64,000 nucleotides of DNA from Salinicola corii (GCF_008298015.1 NZ_VTPX01000013.1:32405-96404), one strand, 5' to 3'; positions 1-9,169 are shown, counted from the first letter of the stretch. Made by a program: numbers and translations. The notes: a model not told the origin generated them from the sequence alone.

Positions 1-1
1 A

Positions 2-301
2 CTCTCGTCCCAGGCGGATGGCCTGCATCCGGCGGTATTGCGGCTGATCCAGATGACCGTGGATGCCGCCCATGCCGAGGGCAAATGGGTCGGCGTCTGC
101 GGAGAGTTGGGCTCGGACGCCGCCGCGGTGCCGGTGCTGGTCGGTCTCGGCGTCGACGAGCTATCGGTGTCGGTGCGCCAGGTGCCGATGGTCAAGGCCC
201 GCCTGCGCGGCATCACCCAGGCAACGGCGCGGCTGCATGCCGAGACGGCACTGGCCCAGGCCACCAGCCAGGCCGTGCGCGATGCGCTGGAGACACTCTG
301 A
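2..301 (+). CDS. fruB: Fructose PTS multiphosphoryl transfer protein FruB, C-terminal end (partial)
   Basis: Only the last 99 codons lie in the window; the gene continues to the left. The fragment matches the C-terminal end of enzyme I (PEP-utilising domain), with the segment WVGVCGELGSD followed by a GVDELSVS-like stretch typical of EI and FruB-type EI domains. In fructose-specific systems this module is fused to HPr-like FPr and EIIA domains and passes phosphate from PEP to FruA. Its TGA stop overlaps the ATG of the next gene by one base (TGATG), which suggests translational coupling in a fruBKA operon. Because the N-terminal part is missing, an ordinary ptsI cannot be excluded, but the operon context favours FruB. 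Confidence 0.88.
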   Translation, partial: LSSQADGLHPAVLRLIQMTVDAAHAEGKWVGVCGELGSDAAAVPVLVGLGVDELSVSVRQVPMVKARLRGITQATARLHAETALAQATSQAVRDALETL

Positions 302-1263
302 TGGCGCATGTGCTGGTGGTGACGCTCAATCCGGCGCTGGATCTGTCGATCCAGTTGCCGCGACTCGAGCCGGGGGCGGTCAATCGCACGCGGTCGTCGC
401 ATCTGGCGGCGGCCGGCAAGGGGCTCAACGTGGCCCAGGTGCTGGTGGCGCTGGGCCACCGCGTGACGCTGTCGGGCTTTCTGGGCGCTGACAACGATAC
501 CGCGTTCGTCCAGGCGTGCCGGCGCGACGGCATCGAGGATGCCAGCCTGCGCCTGCCCGGCGAGACCCGGATCAACGCCAAGCTGGCCGAGGACGACGGT
601 CGGGTGACCGACGTCAACGGTCCTGGGCTCGAGGTCTCCAAGGCCGCACTGGCCGAGCTGACCGCCGCGCTGGTCGCATGCTGCGAGATCTCGGCGCCGT
701 CGGCCGTGGTGGTCACCGGTAGCCTGCCGCCTGGCGTTTCTCCCGAGGCACTGGCGAGGTTGATCGAGACGCTCAAGGCGGACGGTATCCCGATCTGGGT
801 CGATACCAGCGGGCCGGCGCTGACGGCAGCGCTGGCGGTTTCGCCTCACGCGGTCAAGCCCAACGAGCAGGAGCTGACCGAGTGGGCCGGCGGTCCGCTG
901 GACGAACCGGCATCACAGCTCGATGCGGCCCGGCGGCTGCACGCGGCCGGCATCGAGGAGTCGATACTGTCGCTCGGCGCGGAGGGGACGCTGTGGATCA
1001 GCCGGCGCGGCGCATGGCGGGCAACCCCGCCCAGGGTCGAGGTCAAGAGTACGGTGGGAGCCGGCGACACCCTGCTGGCCGCCCTGCTGCATGGGGTGAT
1101 CGCGGGTCAGTCACCGCAGGATGCACTGCGCCAGGCAACGGCGCTGGCGGCAGAAGCGGTCCGGCATGTCGGCGTCGGCAACCCACACGTCGAGGATTTC
1201 CAGCAATTACTGCAACAGACGCGTGTCGTTCGCTGCGGCGGCGCACGTCAGGAGGGGGCATGA
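301..1263 (+). CDS. fruK: 1-phosphofructokinase
   Basis: A 320-residue PfkB-family kinase that phosphorylates fructose 1-phosphate, the product of FruA transport, to fructose 1,6-bisphosphate. Visible features are the N-terminal VTLNPALD motif, a glycine-rich AAAGKGLNVA segment, and the PfkB signature STVGAGDT near the C-terminus, with Asp256 as the expected catalytic base. The length is normal for FruK. The start overlaps the fruB stop (TGATG) and the stop overlaps the fruA start (ATGA), so the three genes are probably translated as one coupled set. Cra/FruR usually controls such operons, but the promoter lies outside the window. Confidence 0.96.
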   Translation: MAHVLVVTLNPALDLSIQLPRLEPGAVNRTRSSHLAAAGKGLNVAQVLVALGHRVTLSGFLGADNDTAFVQACRRDGIEDASLRLPGETRINAKLAEDDGRVTDVNGPGLEVSKAALAELTAALVACCEISAPSAVVVTGSLPPGVSPEALARLIETLKADGIPIWVDTSGPALTAALAVSPHAVKPNEQELTEWAGGPLDEPASQLDAARRLHAAGIEESILSLGAEGTLWISRRGAWRATPPRVEVKSTVGAGDTLLAALLHGVIAGQSPQDALRQATALAAEAVRHVGVGNPHVEDFQQLLQQTRVVRCGGARQEGA

Positions 1264-3065
1264 ACGGTGAACGCATGAACGTCATTCTGATTACGGCCTG
1301 CCCCGGCGGCATGGCGACGACCTTTCTGGCCGCGAGGCGTCTGGAGCAGGCCGCGTTGCGTCGCGGCTGGCAGCCCCGGGTGGAGATGCACGGCGAACTC
1401 GAATCGGTCGCGCCGGTATCGGAACAGGCGATCGTCGAGGCAGATCTGGTCGTGGTGGCCGCCGATCGGGTGCCCGAGCCGTCGCGCTTCGTCGGCAAGC
1501 GGCTCTATCGCGCAGCGGTCCAGCAGGCGCTGCCCGATCCCGAGGCGTTTCTCGAGCGTGCCGCCCGCGAGGCGACGGCGTTCGACGCCGCCAGCGAACC
1601 TGCGAATGCCCCGGCGGTGGCCGAGGCGGATCCTTCTCGGGCCAGACATATCGTCGCGGTGACGGCCTGCCCAACCGGGGTCGCGCACACTTTCATGGCC
1701 GCCGAGGCCCTCGAGCAGGCCGGCCGGGCGCTGGGCCACCGGATCCACGTCGAGACCCAGGGCTCCGTGGGGGCGCAGAATCCGATCGGTGAAGCGGACA
1801 TCGAGGCGGCGGATATCGTGCTGCTGGCCTGCGACATCGAGGTTGACGACACCCGTTTCGCCGGCAAGCCGATCTACCGCACCTCCACCGGCAGCGCACT
1901 CAAGCAGCCTCAGCAGACGATCCAGAAGGCCTTCGAGGAGGCGCAGGTAGAGTCGGCCGGCAGCGAAAAAGGGGCTGGCGGCGAGCGCAAGAGCGCGAAG
2001 GAGCGCGGGTTCTACAAGCACCTGCTGACCGGTGTCTCGTTCATGCTGCCGATGGTGGTGGCGGGCGGGCTCTGTATCGCGCTCTCGTTCGTGTTCGGGA
2101 TCAAGGCCTACGAGCAGGAAGGGACGCTGGCAGCGGCGCTGATGCAGATCGGCGGCGGTACCGCCTTCGCCTTGATGGTACCAGTGCTGGCCGGCTATAT
2201 CGCCTACTCCATCGCCGACCGTCCCGGCATCGCGCCGGGGATGATCGGCGGGATGCTGGCCTCTACCCTGGGGGCCGGTTTCATCGGCGGGATCCTTGCG
2301 GGCTTCCTGGCCGGCTACTCGGCCAAGGCGGTGACGCGCTACGTCAAGCTGCCGGCCAGCGTGGAGTCGCTCAAGCCGATCCTGATCATCCCGCTGCTGG
2401 CGAGCCTGTTCACCGGGCTGGTCATGATCTATGTGGTCGGCACCCCGGTGGCGGCGCTGCTGTCGACATTGACCACCTTCCTCAACAACATGGGGTCGAC
2501 CAACGCGGTCCTGCTGGGCGTGCTGCTCGGCGCGATGATGTGCTTCGACCTTGGCGGGCCGGTCAACAAGGCAGCCTATACCTTCGGGGTGGGGCTGCTG
2601 TCGACCGAGACCTACATGCCGATGGCGGCGATCATGGCCGCGGGCATGGTGCCGCCCATCGGCATGGGGCTGGCCACGTTCCTGAGGCGCAGCCGGTTCG
2701 CCCAGGCCGAGCGTGAAGCGGGCAAGGCGTCGTTCGTGCTGGGCCTCTGCTTCATCAGCGAGGGGGCGATCCCCTTTGCCGCCAAGGATCCGCTGCGGGT
2801 GATTCCGGTCTCGATGCTCGGCGGCGCGGTGACCGGGGCGCTTTCGATGTGGTTCGGCGTCAAGCTGATGGCACCCCACGGCGGTCTGTTCGTGCTGCTG
2901 ATCCCGAACGCGGTCAACCTGGCGCTGCTCTACCTGCTGGCCATTGCCGCCGGCTCGGTGATCACCGGGGTCGGCTACGCACTGCTCAAGCGTGGCGAGG
3001 CGGATACGGTGCCGGTCGCCCCGGCCCCGCCCGACACTGCCGGGGTGAGTCGCCAGGCGTCCTGA
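1260..3065 (+). CDS. fruA: PTS fructose transporter subunit IIB'BC
   Basis: A 601-residue fructose permease of the inner membrane. Domain order is a degenerate IIB' domain (ITACPGGMATTF, Cys14), a second IIB domain with the phosphorylatable Cys137 in TACPTGVAHTFMAAEA, a charged linker near residue 230, and a IIC membrane domain of roughly 8-10 helices from about residue 255 to 585. Phosphate from FruB goes to Cys137 and then to fructose during import, giving fructose 1-phosphate for FruK. The chosen ATG follows CAGGAGGGGG and overlaps the fruK stop by four bases. A second Met five codons later is possible but has no better ribosome site. Confidence 0.96.
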   Translation: MNGERMNVILITACPGGMATTFLAARRLEQAALRRGWQPRVEMHGELESVAPVSEQAIVEADLVVVAADRVPEPSRFVGKRLYRAAVQQALPDPEAFLERAAREATAFDAASEPANAPAVAEADPSRARHIVAVTACPTGVAHTFMAAEALEQAGRALGHRIHVETQGSVGAQNPIGEADIEAADIVLLACDIEVDDTRFAGKPIYRTSTGSALKQPQQTIQKAFEEAQVESAGSEKGAGGERKSAKERGFYKHLLTGVSFMLPMVVAGGLCIALSFVFGIKAYEQEGTLAAALMQIGGGTAFALMVPVLAGYIAYSIADRPGIAPGMIGGMLASTLGAGFIGGILAGFLAGYSAKAVTRYVKLPASVESLKPILIIPLLASLFTGLVMIYVVGTPVAALLSTLTTFLNNMGSTNAVLLGVLLGAMMCFDLGGPVNKAAYTFGVGLLSTETYMPMAAIMAAGMVPPIGMGLATFLRRSRFAQAEREAGKASFVLGLCFISEGAIPFAAKDPLRVIPVSMLGGAVTGALSMWFGVKLMAPHGGLFVLLIPNAVNLALLYLLAIAAGSVITGVGYALLKRGEADTVPVAPAPPDTAGVSRQAS

Positions 3066-3135
3066 TTCGCGAAAGTGGGTATCGCGACCTACGTTGGTGG
3101 ATGACAAAAGCGCGTGTTGCCTAGCGGAGGTCGCA

Positions 3136-3672
3136 ATGAAGATTCACTGGCAGGGCGATCGCCTGACCGTCGCCGAGGGCGATATCACCCGGTTCGAGGG
3201 CGATGCCATCGTCAATGCCGCCAACAAGAGTCTGCAGGGCGGCGGCGGCGTCGATGGGGCGATTCACCGTGCGGCAGGCCCTGAGCTGCTCAAGGCGTGT
3301 CGGGAACTGCGACGCACGATCTGGCCGGACGGGTTGCCCGTCGGTGAAGTGGCGATGACGCCCGGCTTCAAGCTGCCGGCGCGTCACGTCATCCACACGG
3401 TCGGGCCGGTATTCGCCAAATCGGAAGATCGTTCCGAACGGCTGGCCGACTGCTACCGTAACGCCTTGCATCTTGCCGCCGAGCATCGGTTCGAGCGGGT
3501 GGCGTTCTCGGCCATCTCGACGGGCATCTACGGCTATCCGGCCGCCGCCGCCGCTGGCATCGTGGCGGACGTGATGCGCGAGCGGCTGCCCGCTCTGCCC
3601 GGCCTGGAAGTGACGCTGGTGTTCTTCTCGGCGAGAGACGCCGATGGATTCCTGAAGAGCGCTTCCCTGTAG
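3136..3672 (+). CDS. Macro-domain O-acetyl-ADP-ribose deacetylase (YmdB-like)
   Basis: A 178-residue single macro domain. The family hydrolyses O-acetyl-ADP-ribose or removes ADP-ribose from proteins. Visible motifs are GDITRFEGDAIVNAANKSL, then GGGGVDGAIHRAAG, and the loop AISTGIYGYP, which together form the ADP-ribose pocket with the Asn-Ala-Ala-Asn catalytic region. The start at 3136 follows a clear GCGGAGG site; an in-frame upstream ATG at 3094 lacks one. It lies 70 bases after fruA on the same strand and may be read through from the fructose operon. Its link to sugar transport is unclear. In E. coli YmdB also modulates RNase III, which this sequence cannot test. Confidence 0.93.
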   Translation: MKIHWQGDRLTVAEGDITRFEGDAIVNAANKSLQGGGGVDGAIHRAAGPELLKACRELRRTIWPDGLPVGEVAMTPGFKLPARHVIHTVGPVFAKSEDRSERLADCYRNALHLAAEHRFERVAFSAISTGIYGYPAAAAAGIVADVMRERLPALPGLEVTLVFFSARDADGFLKSASL

Positions 3673-3747
3673 GGGGCGCCGCCGAGGAAGAACCGCTAAG
3701 GCAGGGGAGGGCCATCCTCGTTTCCCGGGACCGGCCGGACGATGGCC

Positions 3748-4440
3748 TCACTCTTCCGGCTGGTACTTGTAGCCGACCCCGTAGACCGAGCGGATAATGT
3801 CTCGCTCCGGCCAGACGTCGGCGATCTTGCGACGCAGTTTCTTGACGTGACTATCGACGGTGCGCTCGGAGACGATGCGATGGTCGCGATACATGTGATC
3901 CATTAACTGGTCGCGGGAGAATATCCGGCCCGGGCTGTGCATCATCACCTTGAGCAACTGGAACTCGACGGCGGTGAGATTGAGGTCCTCGCTCCCTGCC
4001 ATGGCGCGCCAGCCATCTTCGTCCAGGGTCAAATGGTCGCCTTCGGGGGTTGCCTCGTCCGCGCCCGTGATGCCATGGCTCCGTCGCAGCACGGCCTTGA
4101 CGCGAGCCACGACTTCCCGGGGACTGAAAGGTTTGCAGATATAGTCGTCGGCGCCCAGCTCGAGCCCCAGCAATCGATCCACCTCTTCGACCCGTGCGGT
4201 CAGCATGATCACCGGTATGGCGGGAAATCGCTCGCGAATCTGGCGGCACAGCGTGAGGCCGTCGGTGCCAGGCAGCATCAGGTCGAGCAGAACCAGTATC
4301 GGCTGGCTCTCCTCCAGCCACTCCATGACGGCGTTGCCGTGGTCGATGTGGTCGGAGGCATAGCCGCTCTTCGACAGGTAGTCGGCGACCAGGCGTGCGA
4401 TCTTGGGTTCATCCTCGACGATCAGAATGGTGTCGTTCAT
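3748..4440 (-). CDS. baeR: OmpR-family response regulator, BaeR-like
   Basis: A 230-residue response regulator. The receiver domain carries acidic Glu9-Asp10, phosphoacceptor Asp53 in LLDLMLPGTDG, and the switch stretch GADDYICKPFSPREVVARVK, which is very close to BaeR of enterobacteria. A winged-helix DNA-binding domain follows, with the usual ending GVGYKYQPEE. BaeR activates efflux and envelope-stress genes when phosphorylated by BaeS. The ATG at 4440 follows AGGGAG; an in-frame TTG one codon upstream is less likely. It starts 12 bases after the baeS stop, so both are one transcript. It converges on the macro-domain gene. Confidence 0.93.
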   Translation of the reverse strand: MNDTILIVEDEPKIARLVADYLSKSGYASDHIDHGNAVMEWLEESQPILVLLDLMLPGTDGLTLCRQIRERFPAIPVIMLTARVEEVDRLLGLELGADDYICKPFSPREVVARVKAVLRRSHGITGADEATPEGDHLTLDEDGWRAMAGSEDLNLTAVEFQLLKVMMHSPGRIFSRDQLMDHMYRDHRIVSERTVDSHVKKLRRKIADVWPERDIIRSVYGVGYKYQPEE

Positions 4441-4452
4441 CAAACCGGCTCC

Positions 4453-5991
4453 CTATCGGTTGGTATGGCTGCCATTGCTACTGGCTGACTCCATGGCGGG
4501 AGGGTAGGGCTCGGCGGAGGGTTCGGCTGGCAGGTCCAGTGGAAATGCCAGCGTCCATCGCAACCCGCCCAGTGGCGAAGCCGAAGGCGTCAGTACGCCA
4601 CCCTGAGCCTCGATCAGCGCTCGGGCGATGGACAGGCCCAGCCCGCTGCCGCCGCTACGGCGGTTGCGCGAGCCTTCTACCCGATACAGCCGCTCGGTCA
4701 GACGAGGCAATTCGTCGGCCGGCACGCCTGGCGGAGTATCCTCCCAGATCACTTCCGCCTGGTCGTGACGTTGCCGCAGCGTGACGCGCAGTGTACCGGG
4801 GCCGTCGGTATAGGCAATGGTGTTGGAGAGCAGATTGTCCCATAGCTGGCGCAGTCTCTGGCTGTCGGCGCGTACCCAGATGGGAACGGTGTCGAGTTGA
4901 AGGGTCAGGCCGTGACTCTCCAGGCGCAATTCGCTGTCCTCGAGCCGCTGAACCAGCGACTCCTCGAGATCCACCGGAACCAGATGCATGTCCAGCGCGC
5001 CAGCGTCGCTCTGGGCGAGCAGCCGCAGGTCCTCGACCAGATGCCCGAGCTGGTCGACCTCCTGTTGAAGCGAGCCCAGGTTGTCCGGCGACAACGGACG
5101 CACGCCATCCTGCATGGCTTCGATCTCGCCGCGCAGCACTGCCAGCGGCGTGCGCAGTTCATGGGCGATATCCGCGACCCAGCGTTGTCTCGCACGCCGG
5201 TTGGCCTCGAGCGTTTCGGCCAACTGATTGAAATCCGCGGAGAGGCGCGACAGCTCGTCGCGACCGCGTTCGGACAGGCGCACACTGTAGTCTCCCAAGG
5301 TCAGTCGTCGGGTCGCCAGCGTCATGAAACGGGCGCGACGACCCAGCCACCAGGCCAGCCCGCCCGCCAGCAATAGCGAGGTGAGGAATAGCGAGCCGAC
5401 GATGATCGTTAGATTGCGCTGCTGGCGCTCGAGGAATATCTGATCCATGCGCGCCATGAGGCGTTCCGGAGGGAGATAGCCAAGTTGCCCCACCAACTTG
5501 TCGCCACTGCGAATGGGAACGAAGTGCGGCTCCGGCGGTGGCGGAATGTCCAGGTCGAGATCCTGGGGTGGCTGCTTGAGCAGTGGTTCTCCGATCACCG
5601 GATTACTCAGTTCGTCCAGCAGCACGTAGCCGCGGGCGTCGGACAGCTGTCGGTCGATCCCGGTCGGGGGATGGCGGTCGCTCGACCATAGCTGGCTGCG
5701 AACCAGACTTTGCCAGGCGCGAGGGTTGTCGCGCAGCCACTGCCAACTCCCGCGTTGCGTCCACTGCTCGCCCAGTGCGTTGGCCAGGGTCTCGGCCCGT
5801 GTCGATTGGCTGCGTTCCAGGTAATTGACGAATCCCTCATCCAGACTTCGCGAGACGAACACGAATACCAAGCCGCTGATCAGCACATTGGTGACCAGGA
5901 TGATGGCGAAAAGCTTGAAGCTCAGGCGTGACAGCCGCGGCCAGTCACGTCGACTACTGAGCGATAGAGACATAGGGGCAGGCTTTTTCAC
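4453..5991 (-). CDS. baeS: Envelope-stress sensor histidine kinase, BaeS-like
   Basis: About 512 residues. Layout: short cytoplasmic N-terminus, first membrane helix near residues 25-47, periplasmic sensor region to about residue 170, second helix near 175-195 ending in LAWWLGRRAR, a HAMP domain, a HisKA domain with the phosphorylatable His in DIAHELRTPLAVLRGEIEAM, and a HATPase domain with the G2 box GSGLGLSIARAL. It is expected to sense envelope damage or amphipathic compounds and phosphorylate the adjacent BaeR. The start is uncertain: GTG at 5991 gives the longest form, an ATG at 5973 is six codons in, and neither has a strong ribosome site. Confidence 0.92.
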   Translation of the reverse strand: MKKPAPMSLSLSSRRDWPRLSRLSFKLFAIILVTNVLISGLVFVFVSRSLDEGFVNYLERSQSTRAETLANALGEQWTQRGSWQWLRDNPRAWQSLVRSQLWSSDRHPPTGIDRQLSDARGYVLLDELSNPVIGEPLLKQPPQDLDLDIPPPPEPHFVPIRSGDKLVGQLGYLPPERLMARMDQIFLERQQRNLTIIVGSLFLTSLLLAGGLAWWLGRRARFMTLATRRLTLGDYSVRLSERGRDELSRLSADFNQLAETLEANRRARQRWVADIAHELRTPLAVLRGEIEAMQDGVRPLSPDNLGSLQQEVDQLGHLVEDLRLLAQSDAGALDMHLVPVDLEESLVQRLEDSELRLESHGLTLQLDTVPIWVRADSQRLRQLWDNLLSNTIAYTDGPGTLRVTLRQRHDQAEVIWEDTPPGVPADELPRLTERLYRVEGSRNRRSGGSGLGLSIARALIEAQGGVLTPSASPLGGLRWTLAFPLDLPAEPSAEPYPPAMESASSNGSHTNR

Positions 5992-6158
5992 GGCTGGTGA
6001 CGGTCCCTAAGTGTGGCGCAACGCATGGCAGTGACGGTTCAGGCAATCGGCAAAAATTGTGGAGATTGCTGCACGTGTCACTACGCTTCGAACTTCCGGC
6101 TCTGGGCGTCTTGCCCCGTTGCGCCGGGGGCGGAGCGCGGTAGAGAGCGGCTTCGACA

Positions 6159-6689
6159 TCAGACCTCGTCGCTTCGGGATATCCGTCGCTTGCCCCAGAC
6201 GAAGTCGATCGCCCAGTGGGGCTGGGTGGCAGCGTCGAAAGATGCCCACAGTTCGGCGAAAGTGAGTCCACTGACCGGATGCCGGTGCCCCGGCAGAAGC
6301 TCCGCCAGCGGATGGAGAACGAAAGCATAGCGGTCGATGTCCTCCCGCGGTAGCCGACGAGCGCCGCCTTGTTCGACCCTATCGCCCCACAGCAGTAGGT
6401 CGATATCCAGCGTGCGGGCGACGAACTTGGCCGGACCGGCCGGGCGGCCGTTATCCCGTTCGATCGCCTTGCAGTGACGATCGATCGCCGCCGGGGAGAG
6501 CTCTGTCTCGAAGGCCACGATCATGTTGTAGAACGGGCGCTCGTCGTCGAAATCGACCGCCGGGCTCTCGAAGACCCGGGAGAGCTGTAGCGGGTAAGGC
6601 GTGGCGAGGGCCTCCAGTGCCTCCAGTGCCCGGGTCAGATGCTGCTGGCGCTGGATGTTGCTGCCCAGCCCGAGAGCGACCAGCGGCAT
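6159..6689 (-). CDS. folK: 2-amino-4-hydroxy-6-hydroxymethyldihydropteridine pyrophosphokinase
   Basis: A 176-residue cytosolic enzyme that transfers pyrophosphate from ATP to hydroxymethyldihydropterin in folate synthesis. Recognised by the N-terminal ALGLGSNIQ motif, the ESPAVDF and FYNMIVAFET segments, and the family signature around ARTLDIDLLLWGD with its metal-binding aspartates. The ATG shares one base with the folB stop (TGATG), so the two folate enzymes are translationally coupled. The C-terminus runs slightly beyond the conserved core (VWGKRRISRSDEV), which is not unusual. Confidence 0.96.
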   Translation of the reverse strand: MPLVALGLGSNIQRQQHLTRALEALEALATPYPLQLSRVFESPAVDFDDERPFYNMIVAFETELSPAAIDRHCKAIERDNGRPAGPAKFVARTLDIDLLLWGDRVEQGGARRLPREDIDRYAFVLHPLAELLPGHRHPVSGLTFAELWASFDAATQPHWAIDFVWGKRRISRSDEV

Positions 6690-7042
6690 CAGTCGACGCT
6701 ACGCTCGATGCGCACGCCCACGGCGCGTGCAGCCCTCACGGCGCCCGGCTTGCGAACGGTCAGGCGTAGATGACGGATGCCGAACTCGTCGATCAACAGT
6801 GCCGCGACGCGCTCCGCAAACGTCTCGACCAGGCCATGGGCGTTGGCGTCGGCGTAATCGGAGAGGCGCTGGCAGATGGCGGCGTAGTCGAGTGTTTGGG
6901 AGAGATCGTCCGCACGGGCCGCCGGACGAATGTCGGTACGAAGCTCCAGGTCCAGCTCCAGGCGTTGGCGCACCTTGCGTTCCCAATCGTAGACGCCGAT
7001 CACCGTCTCCAGGCTCAAGCCTTCGATCATTACCTGATCCAC
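6689..7042 (-). CDS. folB: Dihydroneopterin aldolase
   Basis: A 117-residue enzyme that cleaves 7,8-dihydroneopterin to hydroxymethyldihydropterin and glycolaldehyde, the step before FolK. Conserved parts visible are the start DQVMIEGLSLETVIGVYDWER, the LDYAAICQRL segment and LVETFAERVA, with a conserved Lys in RKPGAVRAA. The length is normal for the family. It is divergent from plsY, as in many gammaproteobacteria, and is coupled to folK downstream. Confidence 0.96.
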   Translation of the reverse strand: MDQVMIEGLSLETVIGVYDWERKVRQRLELDLELRTDIRPAARADDLSQTLDYAAICQRLSDYADANAHGLVETFAERVAALLIDEFGIRHLRLTVRKPGAVRAARAVGVRIERSVD

Positions 7043-7205
7043 GCGAACTCCTCGTCAGCGCTGATGATTTCCGTCAGCGTTCATCGTGCGAGTGGTGAGT
7101 CGAAGCCGACGCACCGTCCAAGGTGGCGTCGATTGTACGCGATGAGAGTGGCAGAATCAGGGCTCTCGATGATGTCCGCTTTGTGCGGTCAAGGGGAATG
7201 ACATC

Positions 7206-7862
7206 TTGCCTCCGATCGTTGTCACCGGCTTGCTGATGGCGGCTGGCTACCTCAGTGGTTCGCTGCTCGGTGCGATCTGGGTGTGCCGAGCCTGGGGGCT
7301 GAGCGACCCGCGCTGGGCAGGCTCGGGGAATCCGGGATTCTCCAATGTTCTGCGGGCCTTCGGCTGGCGTCCGGCGCTGGTGACGCTGGTCATCGATGCA
7401 GTCAAGGGAATGCCGGTGCTGTGGCTGGCCGGTATGTTGTCGCTCTCGGTCTGGGCCCAGGGGCTGGTGGGGTTGAGTGTGCTGGTAGGGCACAGCTGCC
7501 CGGTCTGGCATCGGGGGCGAGGTGGCAAGGCGGTGGCCAGTGCGTTTGGCGTGCTGTTGATGCTGGCGACGCCGGTTGCGTTGATCTGCGCGCTCTGCTG
7601 GTTTCTGCTCGCCTGGAGAGTGCGCACGGCGGCCGTGGCGTCGCTGGCGTCGGCGCTGCTGGCCCCGCTGCTGAGTTACTGGCTGGTGCCGCGGATGACG
7701 GGCGTCATCTGCGTGTTTTCGTTGCTGGTGCTGGCGCGGCATGCCTGGAACATTCGGCTGTGGCGGGAGCAGCGCCGCGAGGCGCACGAGCCGATGCTGG
7801 CAGCCCCTTTCGATGAAGAAGACGCGCTGCACGATCGTCGCGAGATCGATGGCCGGGACTAG
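7206..7862 (+). CDS. plsY: Glycerol-3-phosphate acyltransferase (acyl-phosphate dependent)
   Basis: A 218-residue polytopic inner-membrane enzyme that acylates glycerol 3-phosphate with acyl-phosphate, the first step of phospholipid synthesis. Conserved loops are GSGNPGFSNVLRA, a GHSCPVWHRGRGGKAVA stretch and a late HAWNIRLWR segment. The best start is a TTG at 7206, nine bases after AAGGGG. It gives 18 residues before the first Gly-Ser loop, close to the E. coli protein. An ATG at 7198 is out of frame and opens a 12-codon ORF ending in TGATG on an internal plsY Met. The C-terminal tail is longer and more acidic than usual. The stop lies two bases from the convergent tsaD stop. Confidence 0.93.
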   Translation: MPPIVVTGLLMAAGYLSGSLLGAIWVCRAWGLSDPRWAGSGNPGFSNVLRAFGWRPALVTLVIDAVKGMPVLWLAGMLSLSVWAQGLVGLSVLVGHSCPVWHRGRGGKAVASAFGVLLMLATPVALICALCWFLLAWRVRTAAVASLASALLAPLLSYWLVPRMTGVICVFSLLVLARHAWNIRLWREQRREAHEPMLAAPFDEEDALHDRREIDGRD

Positions 7863-7864
7863 CG

Positions 7865-8893
7865 CTAGCACCCGGGAGGCGTCAGTTCCGCCAGTGGCCA
7901 GCGGGGGCGGGGCTGCAGGGTCTGGCTATGCTGCCCCGCGATCAGTCGCTGTGCGCCGGCGTAGGCGATCATCGCGCCGTTATCGGTGCAGAAACGCCCG
8001 CGTGGGTAGAATGCCCTGGCCCCGAGCTTCGTCAGCGCGATATCGAGCGTCTCGCGCAGGCGTCGATTGGCGCTGACGCCTCCGGCGACGACCAGCCTTG
8101 TCCGGCCGCTCTCCTTGAGGGCTCGCCGGCACTTGATGATCAGCGTATCGACGACGGCATCCTCGAAGGCACGGGCGACATCGGCCTGAGCCTGATCGTC
8201 GAAGGCGTCCTGCTCGTGAAGCTGACGCAGAGTGGTCAAGGTGTGAGTCTTGAGCCCGGAGAAACTGAAGTCGAGCCCCGGTCGATCGGTCATCGGGCGG
8301 GGGAAACGAAAGCGTTCGCTGCGGCCCCGCTCGGCCAGTGCGGCGACCTGCGGGCCGCCGGGGTAGGGTAGCTCGAGCATCTTGGCGACCTTGTCGAAGG
8401 CTTCGCCGGCGGCGTCGTCGACGGATTCGCCCAGCAAACGATAGTCGCCCAGGCCGCGCACGTCGACCAGTTGCGTATGTCCACCGGAGACCAGCAGGGC
8501 GACGAACGGAAACGCGGGCGCGGTCTCCTCCAGCATCGGTGCCAGCAGATGGCCTTCCATGTGATGCACGCCGAGCACCGGGATGTCGAGTGCGCGCGCC
8601 ATGCCGTGAGCGGTGCAGGCGCCGACCATCAGTGCGCCGACCAGTCCGGGCCCGGCGGTGTAGGCGATGGCATCCAGGTCTTGCTTGGCCAACTGCGCGT
8701 CGGCCAGCACCTGATCGACCAGCGGCAGCAGCTTGCGAGTGTGATCGCGGGAGGCCAGCTCCGGCACCACACCACCGAATTCGGCGTGCAGCGCTACCTG
8801 GCTGTAGAGTGCATCGGCCAGCAGCCCGGCATCGGTGTCATAGAGAGCGACGCCGGTTTCGTCGCACGAAGTTTCGATACCCAGCACGCGCAT
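7865..8893 (-). CDS. tsaD: tRNA N6-adenosine threonylcarbamoyltransferase
   Basis: A 342-residue ASKHA-fold enzyme that, with TsaB and TsaE, transfers threonylcarbamoyl from TsaC's product onto A37 of ANN-decoding tRNAs. It starts [14 protein letters not shown] and has the metal-binding HMEGH motif at residues 111-115, followed by VSGGHTQLV and the late [13 protein letters not shown] motif with its conserved Asp. The length matches the family. It is transcribed away from rpsU, the arrangement also seen in E. coli. Confidence 0.97.
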   Translation of the reverse strand: MRVLGIETSCDETGVALYDTDAGLLADALYSQVALHAEFGGVVPELASRDHTRKLLPLVDQVLADAQLAKQDLDAIAYTAGPGLVGALMVGACTAHGMARALDIPVLGVHHMEGHLLAPMLEETAPAFPFVALLVSGGHTQLVDVRGLGDYRLLGESVDDAAGEAFDKVAKMLELPYPGGPQVAALAERGRSERFRFPRPMTDRPGLDFSFSGLKTHTLTTLRQLHEQDAFDDQAQADVARAFEDAVVDTLIIKCRRALKESGRTRLVVAGGVSANRRLRETLDIALTKLGARAFYPRGRFCTDNGAMIAYAGAQRLIAGQHSQTLQPRPRWPLAELTPPGC

Positions 8894-8970
8894 GGTCGAA
8901 TCATCCGTCGGTGTCGTTGAGGGAAATGCTGAAGCGGAAGGCGCGCTAGTTTACGCCGTCGAAAAGGTAT

Positions 8971-8999
8971 TTGCATTGGTTCGTGGGCGAGACTAGAAT
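8971..8999 (+). promoter_or_regulatory. Sigma-70 promoter for rpsU
   Basis: TTGCAT at 8971-8976 and TAGAAT at 8994-8999 are separated by 17 bases, close to the sigma-70 consensus. Transcription would start near 9006 and leave a leader of about 165 bases before rpsU at 9170. The site lies in the divergent tsaD-rpsU gap. Confidence 0.72.
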
Positions 9000-9169
9000 G
9001 CTCTGCTCTGCAGGACTGGGTCGTGCGCCCTGAAGATCCGGGATGTGGCGTGGCAGACGAGATCGGCGGAAGATTGACCATCTTTCGTGACGCCGTCTGA
9101 ATCCGCCCGGATCGTCTTCTCGGGTGTGCGTTCAAACCGAACTCAATTCCCAAGGTAGGTGAGTGCTTC

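Noticed and set aside
1248..3107. A 619-codon open frame opposite fruA
   Set aside because: Antisense shadow; repeated HQ/RR/DR runs and no conserved domain.
4441..4443. TTG start for baeR one codon before the ATG
   Set aside because: The ATG at 4440 is better spaced from AGGGAG and is the common start type.
7074..7871. A 265-codon minus-strand frame opposite plsY
   Set aside because: Gln/His/Arg-rich antisense shadow that overlaps the plsY frame fully.
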